Of a DNA stretch of 64,000 nt, positions 14,568 through 22,272 are shown one piece after another. The stretch lies in the IMG/VR virus record IMGVR_UViG_3300027896_000023, positions 20,166 through 84,165 of that record; one strand, 5' to 3'. Source of the stretch: a virus. The notes beneath the pieces were generated by a model. It worked only from the letters and a program-made list of their open reading frames with translations. It did no database searches and was not told the origin of the DNA. Positions within the stretch are counted from its first letter, which is position 1. Every line of letters starts with the position of its first letter. Made by a program: the position numbers and the translations under genes.

Positions 14568-15127
14568 TGAAAGTGTTTAGTTTTGACAAGGAAACATTGT
14601 TGGAAGAATTGAAGACTAACCCGAAGTGGAGTAAGTACCTCAGCATCTACAACAAAGAAGATGGAGACGGAGACCTGTCACAAAAGTTCAATGAAGACTG
14701 TACGGGCTGCTGCAACCCAAGCACATTGATGTTTGTGTTGGCTGACACAGAAGAGGAAGCAAAAGAAATGACCTTCAAAAACGAAGCTGGAATGTGCGGC
14801 GACTGCATGGCAACTGAACTGGCTAACACTGAAGGCGGGACCTACGAACTTCATTACCATAAAGATACAACTGCACCTGCAGGAAAAATCTACAAAGTCC
14901 CAGCGTGCGAATCCTGTGGGGAACCTTTAGAGAAAGTTCAGTTCAACGACTACACCACGTACACATTCAACGCGAAGATAGGACAGTATGAGAACACAGG
15001 CGGCGATGCTGAAAGCAAATGCAACGAGTGTGAAGCAAAACTGGGAGATGAAGTGGGCGACTTCGTTGGCGACTACCAAGCTACCAAGCTAATTAAAGAA
15101 AAGAAACCTACAGGTGAAACCAAATGA
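14567..15127 (+). CDS. Cys-rich hypothetical protein, 186 aa
   Basis: Contains DCTGCCNPS, MCGDCMATE, CESCGEPLEK and CNECEAK, at least four cysteine pairs, so probably two zinc sites. Ends KKPTGETK, from CTACAGGTGAAACC, directly before the next start. Tandem zinc ribbons suggest a protein- or DNA-interaction role. Confidence 0.65.
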   Translation: MKVFSFDKETLLEELKTNPKWSKYLSIYNKEDGDGDLSQKFNEDCTGCCNPSTLMFVLADTEEEAKEMTFKNEAGMCGDCMATELANTEGGTYELHYHKDTTAPAGKIYKVPACESCGEPLEKVQFNDYTTYTFNAKIGQYENTGGDAESKCNECEAKLGDEVGDFVGDYQATKLIKEKKPTGETK

Positions 15128-15576
15128 ACAACAGCATTGTCACATCAATCATGGCAGAGATAACTCCTGATGACATCGACCCAACAACTGAAGCTATAAT
15201 CTTCCTTATCGATAATCGCTACAAAGAACTAGGCATCGAAACAAAATACGGCAAAACCATCACACTTGACACAACACCTAAACCTGAACGGCATGGCTAC
15301 AGCAGTTACTTTGAACCTCTTAACAAACAAGTTGCAACCTTAGACATCCGTAAGAAAGGAGCTATCAATGGCAAAGCTGAACTGCAATTCACAGCCCGCC
15401 CTGAAACCATTGGAGACGAAGACAATGAAGAGGAAGTATTCATTGTCACTGTGGAAGAACGAGGGATGCTAGATGCAACTGGAAACTACAAGCAGTTCAA
15501 GACGCCACGTGGAACCTACACAATCAAGGGTACAGAGAAAGCTGAGTTCAAAATTATCAACGAGGTGCTACCATGA
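15124..15576 (+). CDS. Hypothetical protein, 150 aa
   Basis: ATGA-linked at both ends. Beta-rich (AELQFTARPETIG, EEVFIVTVEERGML, GTYTIKGTEKAEFKI) with an N-terminal helix. Could be a small binding domain. No match recognised. Confidence 0.65.
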   Translation: MNNSIVTSIMAEITPDDIDPTTEAIIFLIDNRYKELGIETKYGKTITLDTTPKPERHGYSSYFEPLNKQVATLDIRKKGAINGKAELQFTARPETIGDEDNEEEVFIVTVEERGMLDATGNYKQFKTPRGTYTIKGTEKAEFKIINEVLP

Positions 15577-16256
15577 CCGAACTACAGGTGAAGAAACAGA
15601 ACCTCCGCCAACAGTTTGAACATTTCCTACTGACCGACTATCCTTCTGATGCAGGAGAAACATTGAAGGAAGCCCAGAAGTACGCTAAAGAAATGTACTT
15701 CAGTGACCCAGACGGCAGCATACCTGACCAATACATAGGCGAAGATATACTGAATGACATCAACAGCAAATTCTACCGTGTGCTTTCATTCATCCGCAGC
15801 CTATTCGAAGCGAAGCATCCAGAAGCTAAAGACGTCTTTATCAACGTAGACCCAAGCTACGAAGACCACACCTGCTATGTGGTACATCAATACAGCAGCC
15901 ACAAAGTTCTACTCAGTGGCAACGACAAAGCATGGAACTTCTGGTGGCGTAACGTGTATGAATTCAAACGGTTCGTAACGTCTACGCTTGAGGCGATGGA
16001 AGAAATCTACAAGCCCCAAACATTGCACGTAGTCATCAACAACTACGGCGGAGTTCTGAATGACATTGACCCATTCGTTGATGAAGCAGATGCATTGAAA
16101 CAGTTTGAAGTGTACGCTGAAATTCCCTATGCTACATACGCCAAACGCAAAGCAGCTTACGACAAAGGCAAACGCGGCAACCTCTGGGATGATGAAGACA
16201 CAGATGTACAGGTGTGGGAAATCAAAGTGATACCCAAAGGAGGCAAGCCTGAGTAA
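15573..16256 (+). CDS. Hypothetical protein, 227 aa, opens with LQVKK
   Basis: MTELQVKKQNLRQQFEHFLL: the word CTACAGGTGAAG lies in codons 4-7. Rich in aromatics (WNFWWRNVYEFKRF), with strand-helix alternation and DPFVDEADALKQFEVYAEI. It also contains GTACAGGTGTGG near its end. Function unknown. Confidence 0.65.
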   Translation: MTELQVKKQNLRQQFEHFLLTDYPSDAGETLKEAQKYAKEMYFSDPDGSIPDQYIGEDILNDINSKFYRVLSFIRSLFEAKHPEAKDVFINVDPSYEDHTCYVVHQYSSHKVLLSGNDKAWNFWWRNVYEFKRFVTSTLEAMEEIYKPQTLHVVINNYGGVLNDIDPFVDEADALKQFEVYAEIPYATYAKRKAAYDKGKRGNLWDDEDTDVQVWEIKVIPKGGKPE

Positions 16257-16378
16257 TGCCGTACCTTGTGAAAGCTAAGATAACAGGAGAGAGACAAAAG
16301 GTGAAGCGTCTTCTGGAAGAAGTAGACTTGCTTGCCCAACAACTACACGTGAAGGTTGAGTACGATGCCGTTGAATGA
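16256..16378 (+). CDS. 40-aa basic peptide
   Basis: TAATG overlap with the previous gene. MPYLVKAKITGERQKVKRLL then LLAQQLHVKVEYDAVE, which forms strand-helix-strand. LHVK comes from CTACACGTGAAG, a one-base variant of the dispersed word. Confidence 0.45.
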   Translation: MPYLVKAKITGERQKVKRLLEEVDLLAQQLHVKVEYDAVE

Positions 16379-16628
16379 TAACCTGCAAGAGTGGTACAAC
16401 GAACACATGAAGACACTCGTTGACCAAGCATCTAAAGAACAGCCCCTTCCCAAAGGAAGCAACATGTTAGAGATGGTGAACCGCCTGATAGCACGAAACA
16501 AAATCCATGCCAAGACACTGATACTCAAAGACCTACAGGTGCAGTTCAACCTGACACCTTACCCTGAAGAAGTGAAACTTGTCTGTCCCATTTGTGACAG
16601 AGAAATATCGGAGGAACATCCAGTATGA
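16365..16628 (+). CDS. Hypothetical protein, 87 aa
   Basis: ATG 16365 (TTG 16356 is possible). Helical N-terminus, DLQVQF from a word copy, and a C-terminal LVCPICDREISEEH half-ribbon. Overlaps both neighbours. Confidence 0.55.
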   Translation: MPLNDNLQEWYNEHMKTLVDQASKEQPLPKGSNMLEMVNRLIARNKIHAKTLILKDLQVQFNLTPYPEEVKLVCPICDREISEEHPV

Positions 16629-17005
16629 AAGTTGAGATGAAAGAACAGAAACATTTGTGGATAGTCTTTGGAGACCAAGCTACCCGCAACCAAGCAGAGG
16701 TCATCATAGACCTTGAACACAACGATGTACGCATTTGCGATTATCGTAGCCAAGTAGTCAAGGTGCGGCTGAAACCAGACCTACAGGTGAAGGACATCTT
16801 AGTCAACGACGTATTCCAAGCAGTCGAACAGCCATCAACGCTTTTATTGCATTGCGTGGTGGCGGATTGTCGCCGCCGAGTAACAAGAAGTATTCGCAGC
16901 CATAAAAATGGGTACACCCAGGAGAATTTTACCAAGAGTTATGTTGCTATGTTCGAGGTTTACATTGGCGGATTTCGATATGAAAAGAAAACCGAAAAGA
17001 CCTAG
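16625..17005 (+). CDS. Hypothetical protein, 126 aa
   Basis: MKVEMKEQKHLWIVFGDQAT onward is beta-rich, with PDLQVKD from CTACAGGTGAAG. The C-terminal 45 residues (CVVADCRRRVTRSIRSHKNG) are very basic and compositionally different, so the end may be a frame-shifted or newly acquired tail. Confidence 0.5.
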   Translation: MKVEMKEQKHLWIVFGDQATRNQAEVIIDLEHNDVRICDYRSQVVKVRLKPDLQVKDILVNDVFQAVEQPSTLLLHCVVADCRRRVTRSIRSHKNGYTQENFTKSYVAMFEVYIGGFRYEKKTEKT

Positions 17006-17102
17006 ATGCTTTCAGAAAGCGCACAGTGGAACAGAAGAGTTTGAGAAATGCCAACTGTGTCTTTGGCAAGATTGCTGTGAAGCACATTACCAACTCACTT
17101 AG
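16980..17102 (+). CDS. 40-aa Cys-rich basic peptide
   Basis: MKRKPKRPRCFQKAHSG then CQLCLWQDCCEAHYQLT, four cysteines in the second half. Ends in TAG at 17100-17102. The same frame stays open after the TAG as a protein-like stretch to 17285. Confidence 0.45.
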   Translation: MKRKPKRPRCFQKAHSGTEEFEKCQLCLWQDCCEAHYQLT

Positions 17103-17285
17103 GCTCTCTTAAGTTGGTTTACGATTAAAGATGCATCAGTTGTTATCCGCTTCCGCATCGACGGCAAAGTGCACCAAGAAATTGTGGACTATCCAATGAT
17201 CGAAGTCTCTGCAGACATATCCGCATTGAAGACGTACCTGCACAAAGCAGTAGCAGACTTCAACAGCAGGGGGAACAAGCAATGA
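17103..17285 (+). CDS. ORF without canonical start, in frame after a TAG
   Basis: The translation WFTIKDASVVIRFRIDGKV, followed by a PMIEVSADISALKTYLHKA helix, looks like real protein and ends in an ATGA overlap with the next gene, but no ATG, GTG or TTG precedes the conserved-looking part. Options are read-through of the TAG at 17100 (termination or pyrrolysine-type decoding), an ATT start, or decay. Confidence 0.3.
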   Translation, partial: ALLSWFTIKDASVVIRFRIDGKVHQEIVDYPMIEVSADISALKTYLHKAVADFNSRGNKQ

Positions 17286-17893
17286 CTGAAGCTACAGCTG
17301 CAGTTAAACCAAGCCGCTGCGACAACTGCACCGTTGATCCAGAAGTCAGACGCAACACCCATTGTTGTGAACAGTGCACTCCAGAGAATCCGCAAAGCCA
17401 AACAGAAAACAGCAGAGTCTTCCTCGTCGGCAGCCATTCAACAACAATACCAAACCTATCTTCATACCGCGTAACCAAGTATCCGAACGGAACCTACAGG
17501 TGCACCTGCAGAAACTTCATCTTCAACCGTGACAAACCAGACCAACCTGAAGACAAACACATCGCAGACGCCAAAGCCAAATCAGATAACGTATCTGAAA
17601 TCACCAACCTCGACATGAAAGCTGTACTGATTCATCTAGAGAACGTAGCCTCCATCATTGAGAAACATGCTGACTTACCAGACCAGCCGACAGTATGGTT
17701 TGGCCACGTGCGTGATACCCTGCGTGCCCACGAGTACAAACTTACAGGTGCAGATCAAGCGTACCTGATGACGGAGATCACCGGCGCCGAAACTTTCTGG
17801 ATGCGATTCGATCAGAAGCGCAGGCAAATAGACCATCCTGAAGTGAAAGCTTCAGGTGAAGAAAAGAAGAAGACAGGAGTGTATTTCTTATGA
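17282..17893 (+). CDS. Zinc protein with degenerate SWIM-like motif, 203 aa
   Basis: N-terminal CDNCTVDPEV and HCCEQCTPEN form one zinc site. Residues about 55-90 (YRVTKYPNGTYRCTCRNFIF) match the first half of a SWIM finger, but the second CXH is replaced by EDKHI. It resembles the SWIM protein at 7847-8245. The C-terminal half is helical, with VTGADQAYLMTEITG-like segments. TYRC is encoded by a word copy. Confidence 0.6.
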   Translation: MTEATAAVKPSRCDNCTVDPEVRRNTHCCEQCTPENPQSQTENSRVFLVGSHSTTIPNLSSYRVTKYPNGTYRCTCRNFIFNRDKPDQPEDKHIADAKAKSDNVSEITNLDMKAVLIHLENVASIIEKHADLPDQPTVWFGHVRDTLRAHEYKLTGADQAYLMTEITGAETFWMRFDQKRRQIDHPEVKASGEEKKKTGVYFL

Positions 17894-18027
17894 CCGAGAG
17901 AACAGCACACACCCAGTTACCTGGAGACAACCTTCTTCCAAAGAAGAAAGTAAAGTGCCCCTTCTGTCCCAAAGAGTTTGACACCGTTATAGAAATGATA
18001 AAGCATGATGATGAGGCGCATGAGTAA
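17890..18027 (+). CDS. 45-aa C2H2-like zinc finger
   Basis: VKCPFCPKEFDTVIEMIKHDDEAH has the C-X2-C-X12-H-X4-H spacing of a C2H2 finger. ATGA overlap upstream and TAATG overlap with the ligase gene, so it is co-translated with the ligase and may be a DNA-binding partner. Confidence 0.65.
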   Translation: MTERTAHTQLPGDNLLPKKKVKCPFCPKEFDTVIEMIKHDDEAHE

Positions 18028-19028
18028 TGCCTAAAGAAAGATGTATGTTAGGATATGACAGCGACTTATCTGCACTCCACATGGAGAACATCCATGAGTA
18101 TCTCGTGCAGGTAAAGTGGGATGGCAACCGTGCCGTAACAGAATTCAACAGAGGCACAGTGCACATCGTTGGCAGAAGCGGAGAAGATTGGACAGACCGC
18201 CTGCCTGAAATGGTAGAGGCCCTTCAGCAATTAGCCAAAGCTACAGCTGCAACTTACTTCAAAATTGACGGAGAGATTGTAGTGTTCAAGGATGGACACA
18301 GCCACCTGCCAAGCGCCAACGCACGAGTCCACACTAAAGATAGGCAACGCATCAAGCTGATCCTGCGACGCACCCTCCCCGTAACCTACATGATATTCGA
18401 CGTACTCAACTGGAACGGCAACGATTTTACAGGTGCATCTTTAACAAGACGCGACGAAATCCTGGAGAACATCTTCCAAATTCCACACATGTTACCAGAC
18501 GGAACCCGCCTAGACGGTCGCAGCCTACAGCTGCAGATTCCCGGCTTACAGAAAGTTCCAACGTACAGCAACCCTGACGAATGCTGGGAAGAGTGGGTAA
18601 TGAAACGTAAAGAAGAAGGAGTTATGCTGAAGAAAAAGGACAGCATCTACATGTTCGACCGCAGCAGAGATTGGTTGAAAATCAAAGCACGAGACAAAGG
18701 AACATTCAAAGTAGTAGGATACACTGCTGGCAATGGCAACCGAGAAGAACTCTATGGTGCACTGGTGATTGCTAATCCAACTACAGGTGCGTACTGTGGA
18801 CGGTGTGGTGGCGGCTTTTCACAGGAGATGGCTGAAGACATAATTACAGTTCTAAAGCATGAACCGCAAACGGGGTTACCTTTTACGGAGAGTGAAGTGG
18901 GTAGACCATACACTGCAGTTGATACACATATGTTGGTTGAGGTTGCTTTTCAAGCTACGGACAATTATAGTACAACTGGAAAGCTTCGAAGCCCACAATT
19001 AATACGCTGGTGGATACCTGAATCCTAA
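18027..19028 (+). CDS. ATP-dependent DNA ligase (LigD-ligase type), chimaeric C-terminus
   Basis: 333 residues with motif I VKWDGNRA (catalytic K30), motif III YFKIDGEIVVF, a YMIFDVLNW strand, motif IV EEGVMLKKK and motif V WLKIKARDKGTFKVVGY; then an OB domain ending GKLRSPQLIRWW. It seals nicks by AMP transfer. The last about 77 residues, from the GRCGGGF segment on, are encoded by more AT-rich DNA and are duplicated downstream at 19874-20104, with an endonuclease gene between. The present 3' end therefore appears to have been supplied by that element, and the enzyme is predicted to be intact. Confidence 0.88.
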   Translation: MPKERCMLGYDSDLSALHMENIHEYLVQVKWDGNRAVTEFNRGTVHIVGRSGEDWTDRLPEMVEALQQLAKATAATYFKIDGEIVVFKDGHSHLPSANARVHTKDRQRIKLILRRTLPVTYMIFDVLNWNGNDFTGASLTRRDEILENIFQIPHMLPDGTRLDGRSLQLQIPGLQKVPTYSNPDECWEEWVMKRKEEGVMLKKKDSIYMFDRSRDWLKIKARDKGTFKVVGYTAGNGNREELYGALVIANPTTGAYCGRCGGGFSQEMAEDIITVLKHEPQTGLPFTESEVGRPYTAVDTHMLVEVAFQATDNYSTTGKLRSPQLIRWWIPES

Positions 19029-19870
19029 AACCAAATACTTCACAAACCTTATTAATGGATTCAACCATTAGGAAAACGATGTGAAATAACAATGTCAACT
19101 CATAAGTATAGCAAAAGGCGAACAGAAAATAAACGAAAGCAAGATACAGAAAAAGCAATTTCGTTATTCGATGATGGCTTTACTCTTAGAGAGATAGCGA
19201 AGAAACTTGGGTTAACATTCAATCAGTTGTATGAAGACTTATCCCAGAATTACCCAGACAAAACAATGTGGCAAATACTTAGACGCAATTCCTACACCTG
19301 CAGAATACACACAGAACTTAGAGTGACAAAAGAAAAAGTGTTGCGTGCAAGAAAGCTTCTGGAAAAATATCCTGTACAAACTGTTGCTAACATTATTGGC
19401 ATTCCGCATGGCAGATTGAAACACCTTCCAGAAGGAAAACGTAGTATGGAACTTGGATACAACTGCAACCTGTTACTGTTTGCATTGGCAGGTGAACATC
19501 TTCTTGGACGATACCTATACGAAATAAAACCGCAACAATGGCACATTAGAGAGAACTTACCTAACTCAAATCTTGCACCCGACTTCTGGACTGAAGAAGA
19601 ATTCTGGGATTCAAAAGCTAGATGTTACGGAACAAGCGCACACAAACGTATAGTCAAAACGGAACTAGCAAAGTATTCGAAGCTATTCAAGAAAGGCTAC
19701 GTTGTCTACTGGTTTGGCGTACCTGATAATGTAAAATCAAGTTTGTCCAACATAGAACTAATAGATGGACGAAAACTGAAACCGACAAGCGTTACGTTAC
19801 AAAAAGACATACAAGATTTTCTAAATGGTAACATAACCAAAATCATAACACAGATGTTCACAGGTGAAAT
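18790..19870 (+). mobile_element. Endonuclease element that replaced the ligase 3' end
   Basis: Contents in order: an alternative ligase C-terminus (to 19028), a 63-nt gap, and a 261-aa endonuclease gene. The displaced ligase C-terminus follows at 19874. The insert is more AT-rich than its surroundings and lacks the dispersed word over its first 480 bp. ACAGGTG occurs at both edges (18783-18789, 19860-19866). The arrangement matches the C-terminus-replacing mobile ORFs known from Allomyces mitochondrial atp6. Confidence 0.65.
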
Positions 19871-19877
19871 GGTATGA
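19092..19877 (+). CDS. Probable homing endonuclease, HTH plus PD-(D/E)XK-like
   Basis: 261 residues. Residues about 20-50 (LFDDGFTLREIAKKLGLTFN) form a helix-turn-helix, and a second HTH-like segment is near TVANIIGIPHGRLKH. Residues about 163-177 read APDFWTEEEFWDSK, a PD...DXK arrangement, followed by HKRIVKTELAKYSKLFKKGY and VVYWFG, as in PD-(D/E)XK nucleases. AT-rich compared with neighbours. Its position between two copies of the ligase C-terminus supports a mobility role. No LAGLIDADG or GIY-YIG signature is present. The nuclease assignment is by motif only. Confidence 0.6.
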   Translation: MSTHKYSKRRTENKRKQDTEKAISLFDDGFTLREIAKKLGLTFNQLYEDLSQNYPDKTMWQILRRNSYTCRIHTELRVTKEKVLRARKLLEKYPVQTVANIIGIPHGRLKHLPEGKRSMELGYNCNLLLFALAGEHLLGRYLYEIKPQQWHIRENLPNSNLAPDFWTEEEFWDSKARCYGTSAHKRIVKTELAKYSKLFKKGYVVYWFGVPDNVKSSLSNIELIDGRKLKPTSVTLQKDIQDFLNGNITKIITQMFTGEMV

Positions 19878-20104
19878 TAGGCAGAGTAGGCGGAGGATTC
19901 ACGTTGGAGACAGCACAGCAGATCATAGATGTGTTGGAGAATGAACCGCGCACAGGCTTGCCTTATCCAGAAAGCGAAGTAGGTAGACCGTATACAGCTG
20001 TAGATACCAAGATGATTGTTGACGTAGCATTCCAGGCGACAGACAACTATAGCACAACAGGCAAGCTGCGGAGTCCCCAGTTGATAGGATGGCGAATGGC
20101 ATGA
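19874..20104 (+). pseudogene. Displaced original C-terminal fragment of the DNA ligase
   Basis: The 76-codon frame from ATG 19874 reads IGRVGGGFTLETAQQII onward and repeats the ligase end almost residue for residue (ESEVGRPYTAVDT, QATDNYSTTGKLRSPQLI), yet most third codon positions differ. It carries ATACAGCTGTAG and the base composition of the surrounding genes, so it is probably the native 3' end. It lacks the catalytic domain and an in-frame TGA lies just upstream. Confidence 0.8.
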
Positions 20105-20361
20105 GTGAAGTTAAGCAGCCAGAGAACAGATACACCATATACATTGAACCGCAACGTGGACTCTTCGGTCTCATCAAGGGAGACAACATGGGCGTAGCAT
20201 TACACAACGGGCACGACTCAACACCATACGACAGTGATCCAAAACATCGGACACTTGAGTTTCAACTGTTCGGAGAAACAGGAGAACATTGGAAGGTCAC
20301 CAAGCTGACGCTTACCGAGTTATCTTTGGATGTTGAAGTAGAACTACAGGTGAAGAAGTAA
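20101..20361 (+). CDS. Hypothetical protein, 86 aa
   Basis: ATG 20101 chosen for the ATGA overlap with the ligase fragment. Beta-rich (YTIYIEPQRGLFGLIKGDNM, RTLEFQLFGETG) with C-terminal VELQVKK encoded by CTACAGGTGAAG, which supplies the SD-like element before the next gene's TAATG. No family. Confidence 0.65.
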   Translation: MSEVKQPENRYTIYIEPQRGLFGLIKGDNMGVALHNGHDSTPYDSDPKHRTLEFQLFGETGEHWKVTKLTLTELSLDVEVELQVKK

Positions 20362-20570
20362 TGCCAAAGATAATAGCTGAACTTGAAAAGCATGGGGCAT
20401 TAGATCGCTTACGCAAATGGCTTGAGGATCACCCAGCACAATCATCACTAACGCTTGCAGCACGAGAAACATTCCTATCCGTAACCAACACCAAAGCAGC
20501 CCTGCGATACTTAGGCTACACAATTTCTAAAGACAACAGTTACAGGTGGAGTGACCGCAATGACAGATGA
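20361..20570 (+). CDS. Small helical DNA-binding-like protein, 69 aa
   Basis: IIAELEKHGALDRLRKWLED and a TLAARETFLSVTNTKAALRYL segment resemble a helix-turn-helix, with a YRWSDRNDR tail. Starts in a TAATG overlap. Possibly a small regulator. Confidence 0.55.
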   Translation: MPKIIAELEKHGALDRLRKWLEDHPAQSSLTLAARETFLSVTNTKAALRYLGYTISKDNSYRWSDRNDR

Positions 20571-20814
20571 AGAAACAATCAAGAAAGCAATCCATGATTA
20601 CGCCTCCATGTGGCACAGCGACCGCGCAAAACGAACCACAGTAGAGAAAGCATTAGACCGCAAAGTATCCCGACACGGCTACGGATTAGAGAATGCACAT
20701 GATAAAGTAGAAGCACTCATCAAGGCCGGCATCCTGGTCCACGATCCAACAGGCAAGTTTCTCTTAGATACAGCTGTAGCTTCACCATCAAAGCTGGGGC
20801 CTGGATTCAGATGA
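20560..20814 (+). CDS. Winged-helix-like small protein, 84 aa
   Basis: ATG 20560 follows AGGTGGAG. Helices DEETIKKAIHDYASMW and TVEKALDRKVSRHGYGLEN, then a wing-like GILVHDPTGKFLLDT. Ends ATGA into the next gene. Word copy ATACAGCTGTAG near the end. Confidence 0.55.
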   Translation: MTDEETIKKAIHDYASMWHSDRAKRTTVEKALDRKVSRHGYGLENAHDKVEALIKAGILVHDPTGKFLLDTAVASPSKLGPGFR

Positions 20815-21053
20815 CTGAACCTACAGGTGAAGTAAAGATTTACATGCGCCTTAAGCTCGAGGGATTCACAAAGGAAGAACTCAAATCAATCTTGGCCAAC
20901 ATCAAATCTACGGAAGGCGGACGCAAAGACCGATTGATTCTAGTGGATATTGGAACTGCACCGGAACTGAAACGTGAAGAAGCAACAGCGCTACTCAAAG
21001 AACTGATGCCTGGACTCAAGGTTCGGGATCAGCGGCCAGTGTACGCAAGCTAA
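20811..21053 (+). CDS. Hypothetical protein, 80 aa
   Basis: MTEPTGEVKIYMRLKLEGF: PTGE lies on CTACAGGTGAAG. A ferredoxin-like beta-alpha pattern (FTKEELKSILANIKST, RLILVDIGTAP, ATALLKELMPGL). Function unknown. Confidence 0.6.
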   Translation: MTEPTGEVKIYMRLKLEGFTKEELKSILANIKSTEGGRKDRLILVDIGTAPELKREEATALLKELMPGLKVRDQRPVYAS

Positions 21054-21069
21054 GATACAGGTGAAGAAC

Positions 21070-21471
21070 ATGACAAGCGGTAGACAAGGATTCCTTAAAG
21101 GCAATCTACACCAGTATCTTCTGGCGCATAAGCGACCGATGCGACCACGAGATTTAATCCGCGCAGGCTTCGCAGCAAGTAATGTAGCAACATATCTAAA
21201 GCAGCTAGTGCAAGAAGGCAAAGTCACACGTAAAGAGATGCCGAAAGAAACAAACGGATTAGGGCGCAAGCACAAGGGAAATGGCCGTCCACCAGTTTTC
21301 TATCAAGCAGTACCTACAGGTGAAGCTATGATTAGTTTGGGGAACAATATGTTGATTCCTGAAAGCGTTTGGAATAATGCCTGGGCAGAAGCAGCCAAGA
21401 AACAATTACCTGTTACTGATGGTAGAGGCAGAGTTATTGGTAGACTACTTGAGGGAGGAGAACGTGGGTAG
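21070..21471 (+). CDS. Winged-helix DNA-binding protein, 133 aa
   Basis: ATG 21070 preferred to GTG 21061 because ATACAGGTGAAG provides AGGTGA just upstream. LHQYLLAHKRPMRPRDLIRA then AASNVATYLKQLVQEGKVTR and a basic wing (GRKHKGNGRPPVFYQ) form a winged helix typical of a transcription regulator. C-terminal VTDGRGRVIGRLLEGG. Confidence 0.65.
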   Translation: MTSGRQGFLKGNLHQYLLAHKRPMRPRDLIRAGFAASNVATYLKQLVQEGKVTRKEMPKETNGLGRKHKGNGRPPVFYQAVPTGEAMISLGNNMLIPESVWNNAWAEAAKKQLPVTDGRGRVIGRLLEGGERG

Positions 21472-21472
21472 C

Positions 21473-21667
21473 ATGGATAAAATGGATGTTAGAATCTTAG
21501 AGGAATATGACCGAATCAAAGGTAGTTATGAAGTGTTGGGAAAGAAGTACCGGGCTGCTGTGAAGCGTGGCGATGAAGTTGCAGCTGCAGAAATAGAGAA
21601 GCAGATGATGGCTATTGATAAAAAGAATGCTGCTATTTCCAGCGGTGAAGGTTTTCGACAAGCGTAA
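21473..21667 (+). CDS. Coiled-coil protein, 64 aa
   Basis: ATG 21473 after GAGGGAGG. MDKMDVRILEEYDRIKGSYE with EIEKQMMAIDKKNAA makes a continuous helix. It is the last gene before a TATA-like element, so it may end a transcription unit. Confidence 0.55.
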   Translation: MDKMDVRILEEYDRIKGSYEVLGKKYRAAVKRGDEVAAAEIEKQMMAIDKKNAAISSGEGFRQA

Positions 21668-21676
21668 AATATATAT
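21664..21676 (+). promoter_or_regulatory. Candidate TATA box, GTAAAATATATATG
   Basis: An AT-rich box lies about 45 bp before the GTG start at 21719, followed by GTACAGTACAAAGTAC, a small GTAC-rich inverted repeat that could be an operator. It would start a new transcript for the HerA-like ATPase operon. Confidence 0.4.
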
Positions 21677-21718
21677 GTTCAAAGGTACAGTACAAAGTAC
21701 GGAGATTAATTATGGAGA

Positions 21719-22270
21719 GTGAAAGAAACGTCAAGCCAAAACTTGACCTACCTTATAGACCCGCAACCTGACACAGCTAAATGTGTCATGTGTGGGAGCC
21801 AAGTACCCACTGGTAATGCGCTGCATTCTTGCAGTGACGGCCAGCTTAGAGATAGTTTAGGAAGATTGCCATTACCTACACCTGCAGAAGAACCAGAACA
21901 GATAGGTGGATCCATTGACCTTAGCCCGAAACATAGATCAGGTGACCAACCGCTACGTGCAGCAGCACTTATTTTTTCGCTTGTGATCTGCCTACCAGGA
22001 TTTCTAATCTGTGCTGCAATGATCTCATTAACAGACTACTTCAACTGGTGGTGGCCATCGTTGGGCTTCGGCATCTTAGGATGGTTCAGTTTCTGGTATG
22101 CATTAGGCGGACTCAAACAATCAAACACCATCTCAAGAATCCTTGGCGCCAAACATATCTCAACAAGTAAACCATCTCAAAGTTCTCCATGGTATATTCA
22201 AAATCAACAAGTCCAGCAAAACTGGCGAGAGAACTATAGACGTAGTTTAAAATCAAAAGGAGGAAAATAA
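21719..22270 (+). CDS. Zinc-ribbon membrane protein, 183 aa
   Basis: GTG start; CVMCGSQVPTGNALHSC near residue 20 resembles a zinc-ribbon head. Two membrane spans follow (AALIFSLVICLPGFLICAAM and WPSLGFGILGWFSFWYALGG). The C-terminal 50 residues are polar and basic. An ATG at 21712 is in another frame and reads only 19 residues. Likely a membrane-anchored accessory protein. Confidence 0.6.
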   Translation: MKETSSQNLTYLIDPQPDTAKCVMCGSQVPTGNALHSCSDGQLRDSLGRLPLPTPAEEPEQIGGSIDLSPKHRSGDQPLRAAALIFSLVICLPGFLICAAMISLTDYFNWWWPSLGFGILGWFSFWYALGGLKQSNTISRILGAKHISTSKPSQSSPWYIQNQQVQQNWRENYRRSLKSKGGK

Positions 22271-22272
22271 AA

